A stretch of 31,907 nt of DNA from UBA5109 sp964606735 (GCA_964606735.1 CAZSHI010000027.1:1-31907); one strand, 5' to 3'. Shown: positions 1-8,565, numbered from the stretch's first letter. The notes: generated from the letters alone by a model not told the origin. Program-made: numbers and translations.

Positions 1-93
1 ACCGTGCTGAAGGATATCCTTAGCCTATTTATATCATGTTCACAAATTTCCGCTTCAGGGCGAAAGCAAACATTTTCAATTATTTATTTAACT

Positions 94-1191
94 TTAATTT
101 TTTGAAATAAGCGCTGGATTTAATTCAGTCAAGCCATCCAGTGTCGTCGTCGGGAAAGCAATATCCGCATCATGCTCATGGATAATATCGATAATTTTCA
201 GCAGGACATCCTGTTTCACCTTGTGGTACTCGGTCCAGTCTGTGGTCTTGGTGAAGGTGTAAACAAAGAAATCCAGCGATGAAGCGCCCATCTTGTTAAA
301 GTTGACGATCAGGGTCTTATCAGTATCAATGTCATCATGACTTTGCAGCATCATTTTCACTGCCTCGATGATCTCCCCCACTTTGGCTGCATCCTTGTAA
401 CGCAGGCCGATGGTTTCATAGATACGGCGGTTGAGCATGCGTGAAGGGTTTTCCACTGAGATTTTGGTGAAAACGGAATTGGGAATATACAGCGGGCGTT
501 TATCGAAGGTGCGGATAACGGTGACGCGCCACCCGATGTCTTCCACCGTGCCTTCGATTTCGCGATCCGGCGAACGTACCCAATCGCCAACCTTGAAAGG
601 GCGGTCGAGGTAAATAATCACGCCACCGAAAAAGTTGGCCAGTAAATCCTGCGCGGCAAAACCAATGGCAATGCCGCCTACGCCACCAAAGGCCAGGGCA
701 CCGGCAATACTGATGCCGAGGGTTTGCAGAATCACCAGACCGGCGGTAATCATCACAGTTAAACGCAGCAAACGCGCAATCACACGAATGGTAATCTCAT
801 CCGTATCGATCTCACCGTCTTTGGATTGTTCGAGGAAGTTTCCTTCGAGCTTTTTCACCAACTGATTAAAGAACATCATCAGCAGGACGATCAGTGCTAT
901 GCGGCGGGCTAATCCGGTGTATTCAAATAATTCGTTTTCGGCGATGGGCTGAATAATTTCGGCAGCGATACTCAGCCCGATGACCCAGACCAGCCAGGCC
1001 AGTGGTCGTCGCGCGGCTTGCAGGACGGCATCGTCCCAGAGGTTTTCGGTTTTTTCCAGCTTGCGGCGCACCCGTTCCAGCACCAGCTTCATGATGAAGT
1101 TGATGAGCACGGTGGCCAGCACCACCAGGAAAACTTGGGCAATCCAGGTATTTGCTTCCATGTCCAACCAGTTCAGAAAGGCCTGCATCAT
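94..1191 (-). CDS. MscS-family mechanosensitive ion channel
   Basis: This 365-residue membrane protein resembles small-conductance mechanosensitive channels, which open under membrane tension to release solutes during osmotic downshock. The N-terminal 180 residues hold several hydrophobic segments. They end in the glycine/alanine-rich pore helix around residues 165-190 (GGVGGIAIGFAAQDLLANF), the family signature, followed by the beta domain start (DRPFKVGDWV). The cytoplasmic region to about residue 350 is a typical MscS alpha-beta C-terminus. It is longer than E. coli MscS (286 residues), with extra N-terminal membrane segments as in YnaI/YbdG-type channels. Two ATG codons are adjacent at the start, and an AGGAG lies about 12 bases upstream. 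The gene follows topA by 27 bases on the same strand and is probably co-transcribed with it. The exact channel subtype is uncertain. Confidence 0.9.
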   Translation of the reverse strand: MMQAFLNWLDMEANTWIAQVFLVVLATVLINFIMKLVLERVRRKLEKTENLWDDAVLQAARRPLAWLVWVIGLSIAAEIIQPIAENELFEYTGLARRIALIVLLMMFFNQLVKKLEGNFLEQSKDGEIDTDEITIRVIARLLRLTVMITAGLVILQTLGISIAGALAFGGVGGIAIGFAAQDLLANFFGGVIIYLDRPFKVGDWVRSPDREIEGTVEDIGWRVTVIRTFDKRPLYIPNSVFTKISVENPSRMLNRRIYETIGLRYKDAAKVGEIIEAVKMMLQSHDDIDTDKTLIVNFNKMGASSLDFFVYTFTKTTDWTEYHKVKQDVLLKIIDIIHEHDADIAFPTTTLDGLTELNPALISKN

Positions 1192-1218
1192 GTGATCTGG
1201 GCACTCCTCTGGGACTGT

Positions 1219-3870
1219 TTAGGCAGTTTCAGCGAGCTCACCCTCTTCCTGCCACTTGCCCTTGCGGTAAAAGGCTTTCCACTTGGTCGGTTTACCATCT
1301 TTCTCGCTGAGAATATATTGCTCTTTGGTCTTACGGCTGAAGCGTACCACGGTTTTATTGCCATCCGGATCTGTTGTGGGCGCTTCCATCAGGTAGGCAT
1401 ACTTGGGATCAATTTGATCCTTGAAAGGCAACAACTCTTCCACCAGTGGGGCTCTGGTTTCGCGGTTTTTCGGAAATTTGCTGGCCGCCAGAAAAATACC
1501 GGCAGCGCCATCACGCAGCACATAATAATCATCGACTTTTTCACAGGCCAGATTGGGCATGTGTACCGGATCCATTTTAGGAGGTGCGGCTTCGCCGTTA
1601 CGCAGCAACTTGCGGGTATTTTTGCACTCTGGATTGGTACAACCGAAATACTTGCCGAATCGACCGTTTTTCAGCTGCATTTCCGCGCCGCACTTATCAC
1701 ATTCTAGCACCGGACCATCGTAGCCTTTGAGCTTGAACTTACCGCTTTCGACTTCATAACCCGGACATTCGGGATTATTACCACAGACATGCAGCTTGCG
1801 TTCCTCGTCAATCAGGTAGGAGTCCATGGCAATACCACAGAGTTTGCAGCGATGTTTGCTCATCAAGAGGCGGGATTCAGCTTCATCATCAGCATCAACA
1901 GAAATCGCTTCATCCCCCGGTATCAGGTTAATGGTCTGCTTGCAGCGCTCTCTAGGCGGCAGACTATAACCTGAGCAACCAAGAAAAACGCCGGTACTCG
2001 CGGTTCTAATCTGCATGTGGCGGCCACATTGCGGACAGGGAATATCGGTATCGGTTGGTCTGTTCTGACGCATACCGTCATGATCTGATCTGGCTTTGTC
2101 CAACTGTTCGCTAAAGCTGGCATAAAACTCATTAAGCAGAGAAATCCAGTCTTTTTCGCCATTGGCAACGTCATCCAGGCGGTCTTCCATCTGCGCGGTA
2201 AAGCCGTAATCCAGCAGTTCTGAAAAATTTTCTTCCAGTCGCTCGGTCACTATATCGCCCATTTTCTGCGCGTAAAAACGCCGGTTCTCCAGCTTTACGT
2301 AACCCCTGTCCTGAATAGTGGAAATAATCGAGGCATAGGTAGAAGGTCTGCCGATTTCACGCTTTTCCAGTTCCTTGACCAGGCTGGCTTCCGTAAAACG
2401 TGGTGGGGGCTTGGTAAAATGCTGCTTTGGATGCAGTGCCTTGAGCTGCAGTTCTTCACCCACCTGGATATCCGGCAGCTCGATATCGCCGTCTTTACCA
2501 CCTGCCGGAGGCAAAACCCTGGTATAGCCGTCAAATTCCAGAATACGGCCCTTGATACGCAGGTCGTAATCGCCCGCTTTCACATCAATCGTGCTGCTTT
2601 TATATCGAGCCGGGGTCATCTGACAAGCAACAAACTGTTGCCAGATCAGGTTGTAGAGGCGCTGGGCATCCCGGTCCAGATTCTCCAGCAAGGATGAATT
2701 CTGCGTGACTGTCACTGATGAAGGGCGAATCGCTTCATGCGCTTCCTGAGCGCCGGCCTTGCTACTGTATGTATTGGCCTGCTCAGGCAGGTAATTTTCA
2801 CCGAACTTATCTTTGATGTAGTCACGACACATGCTCACCGCATCAGCGCTCAGGTGCGTGGAATCGGTTCGCATATAGGTGATATGGCCAGCTTCATAAA
2901 GTCGCTGGGCCATCATCATGGTCTTTTTCACACTGAAACCCAGGCGACCTGAAGCGGCCTGTTGCAGTGTCGAAGTAATAAAAGGTGCCTTGGGCTTGGA
3001 AGAAGTCGGTTTATCTTCACGTTTGGCCACCGGAAAGCTTTGTGCTTCCAACGCCTGAAGCGCCTGCTGGGTATCGCCCTCATTGCCGGGCCTGAATTCT
3101 TTTCCCTGGTATTTGATGACCTGGAAATTAAGTAACTCATCACTGGCGCTGGACTGGAAAAGGTCAGCATACAGCTCCCAGTATTCTTCCGGTATAAAAG
3201 CCTTTATTTCCTTCTCGCGCTCAACAATCAGTCGCACGGCAACCGATTGCACACGCCCGGCAGACAGTCCACGCGCGATTTTCTCCCATAATAGGGGCGA
3301 GAGCATGAAGCCAACAATTCTGTCCAGAAAACGTCTGGCCTGCTGGGCTTCCACCCGCTTCATGTCGAGCTCTCCGGGTTCAGAAAAAGCCGCATCAATG
3401 GCTTTTTTGGTGATTTCATTGAACACCACCCGTTTGTAGCGCTCAGGATCGCCTCCAATGGCTTGCTGCAGGTGCCAAGCGATAGCCTCTCCTTCACGGT
3501 CAAGGTCAGTGGCCAGATAGATCTTGTCGACCCCCTTGGCCATCTTTCTTAATTCTTTCACCACGGATTCCTTGCCTGGCAGGATCTGGTAATTGGCCTG
3601 CCAGCCTTTTTCCGGGTTGACGCCCATACGGGCCACCAACTGCTCTTTGGCTTTGCGCGCTTTGTGAATGACTTTTTGTTCCGGATTAAGCTTGCGAGTT
3701 TCCGCGGCTGCTTTGGCTCTGGCCTTGGCATCGACAGGTCTGGCGGAGCCACTGGTCGGCAAATCACGGATATGACCGACACTGGACTTAACGATAAAGT
3801 CTTTTCCCAGATACTTATTAATCGTTTTTGCTTTTGCCGGTGACTCGACAATGACCAGAGATTTATCCAT
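1219..3870 (-). CDS. topA: DNA topoisomerase I (type IA)
   Basis: Type IA topoisomerase that relaxes negatively supercoiled DNA through a transient 5'-phosphotyrosyl bond. At 883 residues it is close to E. coli TopA (865). The TOPRIM domain starts at residue 3 (LVIVESPAKAKTINKYLG) and carries the acidic DLDREGEAIAWHL motif. The catalytic tyrosine is in HITYMRTDS, at about residue 332 by codon position. The C-terminal third holds three zinc-ribbon modules: CPQC with a paired cysteine in FLGCSGY, CKLCG with CGNNPEC, and CDKCG with CTNPEC. A lysine-rich tail follows. The ATG start is preceded by only a weak purine stretch. The MscS-type channel gene lies directly downstream. The upstream 285-base gap holds a good promoter. 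Confidence 0.98.
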   Translation of the reverse strand: MDKSLVIVESPAKAKTINKYLGKDFIVKSSVGHIRDLPTSGSARPVDAKARAKAAAETRKLNPEQKVIHKARKAKEQLVARMGVNPEKGWQANYQILPGKESVVKELRKMAKGVDKIYLATDLDREGEAIAWHLQQAIGGDPERYKRVVFNEITKKAIDAAFSEPGELDMKRVEAQQARRFLDRIVGFMLSPLLWEKIARGLSAGRVQSVAVRLIVEREKEIKAFIPEEYWELYADLFQSSASDELLNFQVIKYQGKEFRPGNEGDTQQALQALEAQSFPVAKREDKPTSSKPKAPFITSTLQQAASGRLGFSVKKTMMMAQRLYEAGHITYMRTDSTHLSADAVSMCRDYIKDKFGENYLPEQANTYSSKAGAQEAHEAIRPSSVTVTQNSSLLENLDRDAQRLYNLIWQQFVACQMTPARYKSSTIDVKAGDYDLRIKGRILEFDGYTRVLPPAGGKDGDIELPDIQVGEELQLKALHPKQHFTKPPPRFTEASLVKELEKREIGRPSTYASIISTIQDRGYVKLENRRFYAQKMGDIVTERLEENFSELLDYGFTAQMEDRLDDVANGEKDWISLLNEFYASFSEQLDKARSDHDGMRQNRPTDTDIPCPQCGRHMQIRTASTGVFLGCSGYSLPPRERCKQTINLIPGDEAISVDADDEAESRLLMSKHRCKLCGIAMDSYLIDEERKLHVCGNNPECPGYEVESGKFKLKGYDGPVLECDKCGAEMQLKNGRFGKYFGCTNPECKNTRKLLRNGEAAPPKMDPVHMPNLACEKVDDYYVLRDGAAGIFLAASKFPKNRETRAPLVEELLPFKDQIDPKYAYLMEAPTTDPDGNKTVVRFSRKTKEQYILSEKDGKPTKWKAFYRKGKWQEEGELAETA

Positions 3871-3927
3871 GTAGCTCGCTTTAAGACTGCAATAAATTCA
3901 AAAGTGACGCCTTACAGGGGCGACATA

Positions 3928-3955
3928 AATAAAGGTTCAGCATCCGACCTGTCAA
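3928..3955 (-). promoter_or_regulatory. Predicted sigma70 promoter of topA
   Basis: Read on the minus strand there is a perfect TTGACA -35 (3950-3955) and a 4-of-6 -10 TTTATT (3928-3933), 16 bases apart. This gives a leader of about 50 bases before the topA ATG at 3870. The -35 is half of a palindrome described separately. The gap 3871-4155 contains no plausible gene. Confidence 0.55.
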
Positions 3956-3968
3956 GTTTTATTGACAG
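3949..3968. promoter_or_regulatory. 7-bp inverted repeat over the topA -35
   Basis: CTGTCAA and TTGACAG form a perfect inverted repeat separated by six bases. One arm contains the -35 hexamer of the predicted topA promoter. It could be an operator, since a repressor bound here would block RNA polymerase, or it may be chance symmetry. It is not a LexA box, because the CTGT and ACAG halves are 12 bases apart rather than 8. Confidence 0.4.
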
Positions 3969-4075
3969 AAAGGCTCGATTAATTTTTTAAAATCGGTTTC
4001 AAATCACGCAAAACAGGCGGCAGCATTGCTAGATAAAATGCAGCTAAACATCCCTTTCGCTATATCTTTATCTGC

Positions 4076-4107
4076 AAAAAAAGGCGGGCATTAAAGCACT
4101 GCCATCC
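4076..4107 (-). terminator. Possible rho-independent terminator after ilvE
   Basis: On the minus strand, about 50 bases past the ilvE stop, a short stem (GGCA with TGCC) plus flanking G/C bases is followed by CGCC and a run of seven T. The U-tract is strong but the stem is short and imperfect, so the call is tentative. It would separate ilvE from topA. Confidence 0.4.
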
Positions 4108-4155
4108 TGAAAAGGAAAGCAGCCTGAGGCTTGAATAGGAAAACAACAGCAAAGT

Positions 4156-5199
4156 TTAGAGCGGAACGTCCAGGGTCCACTTGTAATTATCTTCACGTTC
4201 GCCCTTTTGTAGCTGGCAGAGCAGGTCATATAGTTTTTGCATGACCGGACCAACGCTTTCACCCTTATCATAAAAACTGTGCCAGTGCTCATCAAACCAG
4301 ATTTTGCCAACCGGAGATAATACGGCAGCTGTACCGCAGGCAGCGACTTCCTCAAAGCTGTCTATTTCTGCACGTAAATCAATGGCTCTTTCTTCAGTCA
4401 GCATCCCCATTTCCTGCTCTGCGATACTCATGATAGAGCGTCGTGTCACGCTCGGCAGAATGGCTGCTGACTTGGGGGTGATCAGTTTGTTGCCCGCCTG
4501 TGAAATAATGATATTGGCGGAACCTGCCTCTTCTAGATAACGGTGCTCGGCAGCATCAAGGTAAAGGGCTTCATTGGCACCCAGTTCCTTGGCCTTGCGG
4601 GTTGCATAGAGACCACCCGGATAATTGGCGCCAGCTTTGATATCGCCGGTTCCGTGCGGTGCAGCACGATCAAAATCGGAAACAGCCAGACTGATCAAAG
4701 ACAGTCCGCCACTTTTATAATAAGGACCAACCGGCGAAACCATGACCCTGAACTCATACTGCCTGGCTGGTTTGAGCCCCATGTTTTCACCAACTCCTAT
4801 CAATAACGGACGGATATAAAGAGAAGCACCACTGCCGTAAGGAGGAATCCAGGCCTGGTTGGCTCTAACAGCCTCCATGACTCCACGCAGAAACAATGCT
4901 TCGGGTACTGCCGGCATGGACAGGCGCTCTGCAGTATTTTGCATGCGCTGTGCATTCAGTTCAGGCCGAAATAAAAGCACCCTGCCATCTTGGGCTGTTT
5001 GAGCCTTGAGGCCTTCGAAACATTGCTGGGCATAATGCAATGCTGGGGCTCCCTCATGAATCTGGATAAATTCAGAGTCGATCAATTCCCCGTCGGACCA
5101 CTCCCCGTTTTCCCAGGTCGCAGAAAAACGAAAATCGGTTTTGGTATATTCAAAACCCAGATTTTTCCAATCAAGTTCTTTTTTGGCGGAAGCGAGCAA
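4156..5199 (-). CDS. ilvE: Branched-chain amino-acid aminotransferase
   Basis: PLP enzyme catalysing the last step of leucine, isoleucine and valine synthesis with glutamate as amino donor. It is the larger BCAT type: the Schiff-base lysine is in GDIKAGANYPGGLYATRKAK, and the substrate and cofactor loops FEGLKA and ACGTAAVLSPVG are present. I place the start at TTG 5199, giving 347 residues beginning LASAKKELDWKNLGFEYTK. An AAGGGG lies seven bases upstream, and a perfect TATAAT at 5230-5235 lies just before it, inside what would otherwise be an N-terminal extension. The frame stays open to 5379, but that part lacks family similarity and would overlap the divergent tatD start. The gene is probably monocistronic. 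Confidence 0.93.
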   Translation of the reverse strand: MLASAKKELDWKNLGFEYTKTDFRFSATWENGEWSDGELIDSEFIQIHEGAPALHYAQQCFEGLKAQTAQDGRVLLFRPELNAQRMQNTAERLSMPAVPEALFLRGVMEAVRANQAWIPPYGSGASLYIRPLLIGVGENMGLKPARQYEFRVMVSPVGPYYKSGGLSLISLAVSDFDRAAPHGTGDIKAGANYPGGLYATRKAKELGANEALYLDAAEHRYLEEAGSANIIISQAGNKLITPKSAAILPSVTRRSIMSIAEQEMGMLTEERAIDLRAEIDSFEEVAACGTAAVLSPVGKIWFDEHWHSFYDKGESVGPVMQKLYDLLCQLQKGEREDNYKWTLDVPL

Positions 5200-5229
5200 A
5201 ACACAACCCCTTTGTCTTAAAAATGCGGC

Positions 5230-5235
5230 ATTATA
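5230..5235 (-). promoter_or_regulatory. -10 element of the ilvE promoter
   Basis: A perfect TATAAT on the minus strand predicts transcription from about 5222 and a leader of about 23 bases before the TTG start at 5199. No good -35 is seen at 16-18 bases (TGTGTG at 17). The position helps exclude the longer reading frame start. Confidence 0.5.
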
Positions 5236-5308
5236 GCGGGCCGAGGCAAATTCACACAGTTTTTTTATAGAAACGGCAGCCACCAAGCTTTTCGCCTGCC
5301 CTGAAACT

Positions 5309-5316
5309 GGTAGAAT
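5309..5316 (+). promoter_or_regulatory. Extended -10 promoter candidate for tatD
   Basis: TGGTAGAAT reads as an extended -10 (TG-N-TAGAAT) about 45 bases before the tatD ATG at 5361. The -35 region is poor, which extended -10 promoters tolerate. Confidence 0.4.
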
Positions 5317-5360
5317 TTCAAAACGCCTGAAAGGGACGAATTGCAGCAGAGAACACGTCG

Positions 5361-6173
5361 ATGTCTTCAGCCCCCGCAACAGAAGTTTTCCCCCTGATTG
5401 ATATCGGGGCCAATCTCAGTCATGAAAGCTTTCATGATGATCTGGATGAGGTGCTGGCTCGAGCCCAGCAAGTAGGACTGGAGAAACTGGTCGTTACGGG
5501 AACCAACCTGGAAAGTTCACGGCAGGCCATAGACCTGTGTCGCCAATATCCGCACTTACTGGTCAGCACTGTTGGATTGCATCCGCATGAGGCCAGCCAT
5601 TTCAGTACTGATATGGAACAAGAGTTTCGTCAATTGGCACTAAACGACTGTGTTAAATCACTGGGAGAAACCGGTCTGGATTTCAATCGTAACTATTCAC
5701 CGCATGCCGACCAAGAAAAAGCCTTTGAAGCCCAACTGGCCATGGCTGTCGAACTGCAATTACCGCTGTTTTTGCATCAGCGTGATGCTCACGACCGTTT
5801 TTTACCCATACTCAAAGAGTATCGCGACAAGCTCAGCCAGGTGGTCGTTCACTGTTTCACCGGCAAGCAGGAGGAGCTGTATGACTATAACGACCTGGAC
5901 CTGTACATCGGCATAACTGGCTGGGTCTGTGATGAACGTCGCGGTTATGAACTGCACCCCCTGTTAAAAGATATTCCGCACAAACGCCTGCTGCTGGAAA
6001 CCGATGCTCCTTATCTCTTGCCGCGCAATATCCAGCCCAAACCACGATCCCGGCGCAATGAGCCCGCCAATCTGGTGTATGTGCTGAAGATGCTGGCAGA
6101 ATGTATGGCTTGCGACCCGCTGGAACTGGCAGAAGTGACCAGCAGCAACGCCAGGGATTTTTTTGCGCTATGA
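5361..6173 (+). CDS. tatD: TatD-family metal-dependent hydrolase
   Basis: TIM-barrel hydrolase of the TatD family; characterised members are Mg-dependent 3'-5' DNA exonucleases linked to DNA repair. At 270 residues it matches the family length. Metal-site motifs appear in order: LIDIGANLSH near residue 11, VGLHPHEASH near 74, SLGETGLDFNRNYSPH near 97, FLHQRDAHDRF, VVHCFTG and LLETDAPYLLPRN. The DIGANL opening is closer to TatD proper than to the YcfH and YjjV paralogues, but the subfamily call is not certain. It is divergent from ilvE, and the M15 peptidase gene follows about 22 bases after its stop. Confidence 0.93.
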   Translation: MSSAPATEVFPLIDIGANLSHESFHDDLDEVLARAQQVGLEKLVVTGTNLESSRQAIDLCRQYPHLLVSTVGLHPHEASHFSTDMEQEFRQLALNDCVKSLGETGLDFNRNYSPHADQEKAFEAQLAMAVELQLPLFLHQRDAHDRFLPILKEYRDKLSQVVVHCFTGKQEELYDYNDLDLYIGITGWVCDERRGYELHPLLKDIPHKRLLLETDAPYLLPRNIQPKPRSRRNEPANLVYVLKMLAECMACDPLELAEVTSSNARDFFAL

Positions 6174-6195
6174 ACTTTGCTATATTTTGCCGCTT

Positions 6196-7203
6196 ATGAA
6201 GAAAAGGCGTTTTTTACAAGCTCTCATTGCCGGTGGTGCCGTCTCTCTGGTATCAAACCGCTCCTTGCAACCACGCCTTGGCAGTAATCGGATCAGCACC
6301 TTGCAGGACCCTGATTCCTCCATTGTGCCCCTCGTTGAAGCCGCTCCGCTGGAAAGCCCATCCGGTCTTATCATCGACCAGACTCCACCGGAGCCTGAAC
6401 TGATTGTACTGGAACAAACCGTTCTGGAAGACGGCTTCAAACATGCCGAACGTGATCTGGACCTGAATGATCTGGCCGATGAAGAAGTGGATGACTATTT
6501 ACATAAAATCCGCAATTTCGATGCCGATTTTTTTACCGATATCTTCCTGCCGGATTCCAAGCGCTTCCTGCTGGCTTCCACCGTGGCACGCCTGGAACGG
6601 GTACAGGACTATGTCGGACATGGCAATTTCAATTTGCTTGGCTTTGACGAAATGCTCTTCTTTGCCCGGAATTACCCGGAAATTGGCGCCTTTGAAAAGG
6701 CCGAGCTGGACTTTCTGGAAGAAATATTTTTTACCGATGCCAATGACTATGGCTTTTTTGGGGAAAAGGTTACCCCGGAGCTGACAACCCATATCCCACT
6801 CAGGGATGTCATAAAAATTACCGGCAGCGGCCATTACCTGCTCAAAGGAGCATCACTGAACCTGTACCAGCAGATCCGACATGATGTAGGGCCTCAGCTC
6901 CTGCTGACATCCGGCATCCGCAATGTCGTCAAGCAGATGCATTTGTTCCTTGCCAAAACCCAGCAGTCAAACCTGAACCTGTCGAAAGCCTCTCGCTCTC
7001 TTACACCGCCCGGTCATTCCTTTCACTGTATTGGGGATTTTGATGTCGGCAAGATTGGCCTGGGTGAACTGAACTTCACCGAGGATTTTTCACACACTGA
7101 GGAATTCCAGCGCATGGTCAATCTCGGCTACATCGATATCCGCTATACCGATACCAATGAATTCGGGGTGCGTTACGAACCCTGGCACATCAAAATAGCC
7201 TGA
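6196..7203 (+). CDS. Exported M15-type (VanY-like) D,D-carboxypeptidase family protein
   Basis: From ATG 6196 the product is 335 residues and opens with MKKRRFLQALIAGGAVSLV, an n-region rich in Arg/Lys and then a hydrophobic stretch. This suits an export signal, possibly Tat-like but not a clean SRRxFLK. An in-frame ATG at 6163 would put 11 extra residues before it and overlap tatD. The middle (about 35-200) is acidic and not recognised. The last 100 residues look like a VanY/M15 zinc peptidase: TSGIRNVVKQ near 238, PPGHSFHCIGDFDVG at 272-286 and YEPWH ending at His331. The family cleaves D-Ala-containing peptidoglycan stems. The spacing of the central motif differs from classical SxHxxGxAxD, so the exact ligands are uncertain. 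The activity is inferred, not shown. Confidence 0.75.
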   Translation: MKKRRFLQALIAGGAVSLVSNRSLQPRLGSNRISTLQDPDSSIVPLVEAAPLESPSGLIIDQTPPEPELIVLEQTVLEDGFKHAERDLDLNDLADEEVDDYLHKIRNFDADFFTDIFLPDSKRFLLASTVARLERVQDYVGHGNFNLLGFDEMLFFARNYPEIGAFEKAELDFLEEIFFTDANDYGFFGEKVTPELTTHIPLRDVIKITGSGHYLLKGASLNLYQQIRHDVGPQLLLTSGIRNVVKQMHLFLAKTQQSNLNLSKASRSLTPPGHSFHCIGDFDVGKIGLGELNFTEDFSHTEEFQRMVNLGYIDIRYTDTNEFGVRYEPWHIKIA

Positions 7204-7206
7204 AGC

Positions 7207-7452
7207 TCACCCCGAACCATTCAGAAAAAGCTGCAGATCTTCTTCGGAAAAAGGCCAGCCAAGCTCCGCGCCGGAATCGGTAAATTTCAAGACAGGAATC
7301 CGCTCGCCATATTCCCTTATCAGCAGATCACTTTCACTGATGTCAACAAGCTCAATCTCCATCGCTTCGCTGGGTATCTGCTGTCTGAGCATCGCTTCGG
7401 CAAGCTCACATAAATGGCAGGCAGTGGTCGAATAGAATTCCAGTTTACGCAT
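7207..7452 (-). CDS. Glutaredoxin-like protein (DUF836 type)
   Basis: An 81-residue thioredoxin-fold protein with a CHLC dithiol motif at residues 12-15 in FYSTTACHLCELAEAML. The strand-helix layout and a proline-containing turn (RIPVLKF) match the small glutaredoxin-like PF05768 family, so a role in thiol-disulfide exchange is likely. Partners are unknown. It starts nine bases after the pyrD stop and has no visible Shine-Dalgarno; the upstream stretch is pyrimidine-rich, so translation may depend on coupling to pyrD. It converges with the peptidase gene, leaving three bases between stops. Confidence 0.85.
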   Translation of the reverse strand: MRKLEFYSTTACHLCELAEAMLRQQIPSEAMEIELVDISESDLLIREYGERIPVLKFTDSGAELGWPFSEEDLQLFLNGSG

Positions 7453-7461
7453 GAGGGAGAG

Positions 7462-8496
7462 TTATGCCACTTCAGCCGCCAGCTGCACATCCTTGATCAA
7501 TCGGGGGCCCTGGTAAATGAAGCCGGTATAAACCTGCACCAGGGAAGCGCCTGCAGCAAATTTTTCGCGGGCGCTACTTTGTGAGTCAACGCCTCCGACG
7601 CCAATAATAGGTACGGCCCCCTGCAGGTATTTCTGCAAGACACGCACCACGGACGTTGCTCTTTCCCGCAAGGGTGCTCCGCTCAGGCCGCCGCTTTCCT
7701 GAGCCCATTTACGATTGCGCAACATTTGCCTGTCTATCGTGGTATTGGTTGCAATAATGCCTTCAAATTTATGGTACAAGACAGCCAGCGCTATGTCCTT
7801 GCACTCTTTTTCATTTATGTCTGGCGCAATTTTTAATAAAAGTGGTACATGACGCTGATACCTTTCAGACAAAAGCGACTGTTCAGCCTTCATACTTGCC
7901 AGTAAGCTGTCCAGTTCTTCACCAAACTGTAGCTTGCGCAGACCCGGGGTGTTGGGGGATGACAGATTCACCACCACATAGTCTGCATAGGGGTAGACTT
8001 CACGCAGACAGTAAAGATAGTCATCCCGCGCATTTTCGACCGGGGTACTGAGATTCTTGCCAATATTGACACCCACAATGCCCTTGTAGCGCCTTTTCTT
8101 GAGCTGTTTTACCAGGTGGGCCACGCCCTTGTTATTGAAACCCATACGATTGATGATGCCCTGCTCTTCCTGCAAACGGAAAAGCCGGGGTTTTGGATTG
8201 CCGGGCTGGGGCTTGGGAGTGACCGTTCCCACTTCGATGAAACCAAAACCCAGGGCCCCCAGGGCATCAATATAATCGGCATTCTTGTCCAGGCCGGCAG
8301 CCAGACCAACCGGGTTGGTAAAATGCAGTCCAAAGAACTCACGGGCAGGGGATGTTTCCCTGCTGGCCAGCAGGGACGCCAGACCCAGCCGATGCAGAAG
8401 CTTCAAACCCTTGAGCGCCAGGCTGTGAGAAAACTCTGCTGGGAACAGGAAAAGCAGACGGCGAAATAGTGTGTACAAATTGGGGCAACTCCACAT
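7462..8496 (-). CDS. pyrD: Dihydroorotate dehydrogenase (quinone), class 2
   Basis: Membrane-associated FMN enzyme oxidising dihydroorotate to orotate with quinone as acceptor, the fourth step of pyrimidine synthesis. At 344 residues from ATG 8496 it matches E. coli PyrD (336). The N-terminal helical region (YTLFRRLLFLFPAEFSHSLA) is the class 2 membrane-binding extension. FMN-barrel motifs follow: NPVGLAAGLDKNADYIDALG, EVGTVTPKPQPGNPKPRLFR, GFNNKG, VVVNLSSPNTPGLR with the serine that replaces the class 1 cysteine, ATNTT and GVGGV. The frame extends upstream to a TTG at 8547, but a TATATT -10-like element at 8560-8565 would leave that start almost no leader, so ATG 8496 is preferred. Confidence 0.96.
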   Translation of the reverse strand: MWSCPNLYTLFRRLLFLFPAEFSHSLALKGLKLLHRLGLASLLASRETSPAREFFGLHFTNPVGLAAGLDKNADYIDALGALGFGFIEVGTVTPKPQPGNPKPRLFRLQEEQGIINRMGFNNKGVAHLVKQLKKRRYKGIVGVNIGKNLSTPVENARDDYLYCLREVYPYADYVVVNLSSPNTPGLRKLQFGEELDSLLASMKAEQSLLSERYQRHVPLLLKIAPDINEKECKDIALAVLYHKFEGIIATNTTIDRQMLRNRKWAQESGGLSGAPLRERATSVVRVLQKYLQGAVPIIGVGGVDSQSSAREKFAAGASLVQVYTGFIYQGPRLIKDVQLAAEVA

Positions 8497-8559
8497 TTGC
8501 GTCACAATATAGTGTTTGAATGCCCGATGCTCAAGCAAGATTTGCAATAACGCCGCATC

Positions 8560-8565
8560 AATATA
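8560..8565 (-). promoter_or_regulatory. Weak -10 candidate for pyrD
   Basis: TATATT on the minus strand matches the -10 consensus at 5 of 6 positions and would give a leader of about 55 bases before ATG 8496. No convincing -35 was found. Confidence 0.28.

Noticed and set aside
10..21. 12-bp perfect palindrome AAGGATATCCTT near the left edge
   Set aside because: It has no loop and no U-tract and is too short to interpret; the 93 bases before the channel gene's stop show no other structure.
1018..1707. 229-codon plus-strand open frame across the mscS/topA junction
   Set aside because: It is antisense to two clear genes and has no recognisable domain.
4068..4155. Small gene downstream of ilvE
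   Set aside because: The only open frame here is antiparallel-frame shadow of the ilvE 3' end; the stretch looks like a terminator region instead.
5200..5379. N-terminal extension of the aminotransferase to an upstream start at 5379
   Set aside because: It contains a TATAAT promoter element, lacks family similarity and overlaps the start of the divergent tatD gene.
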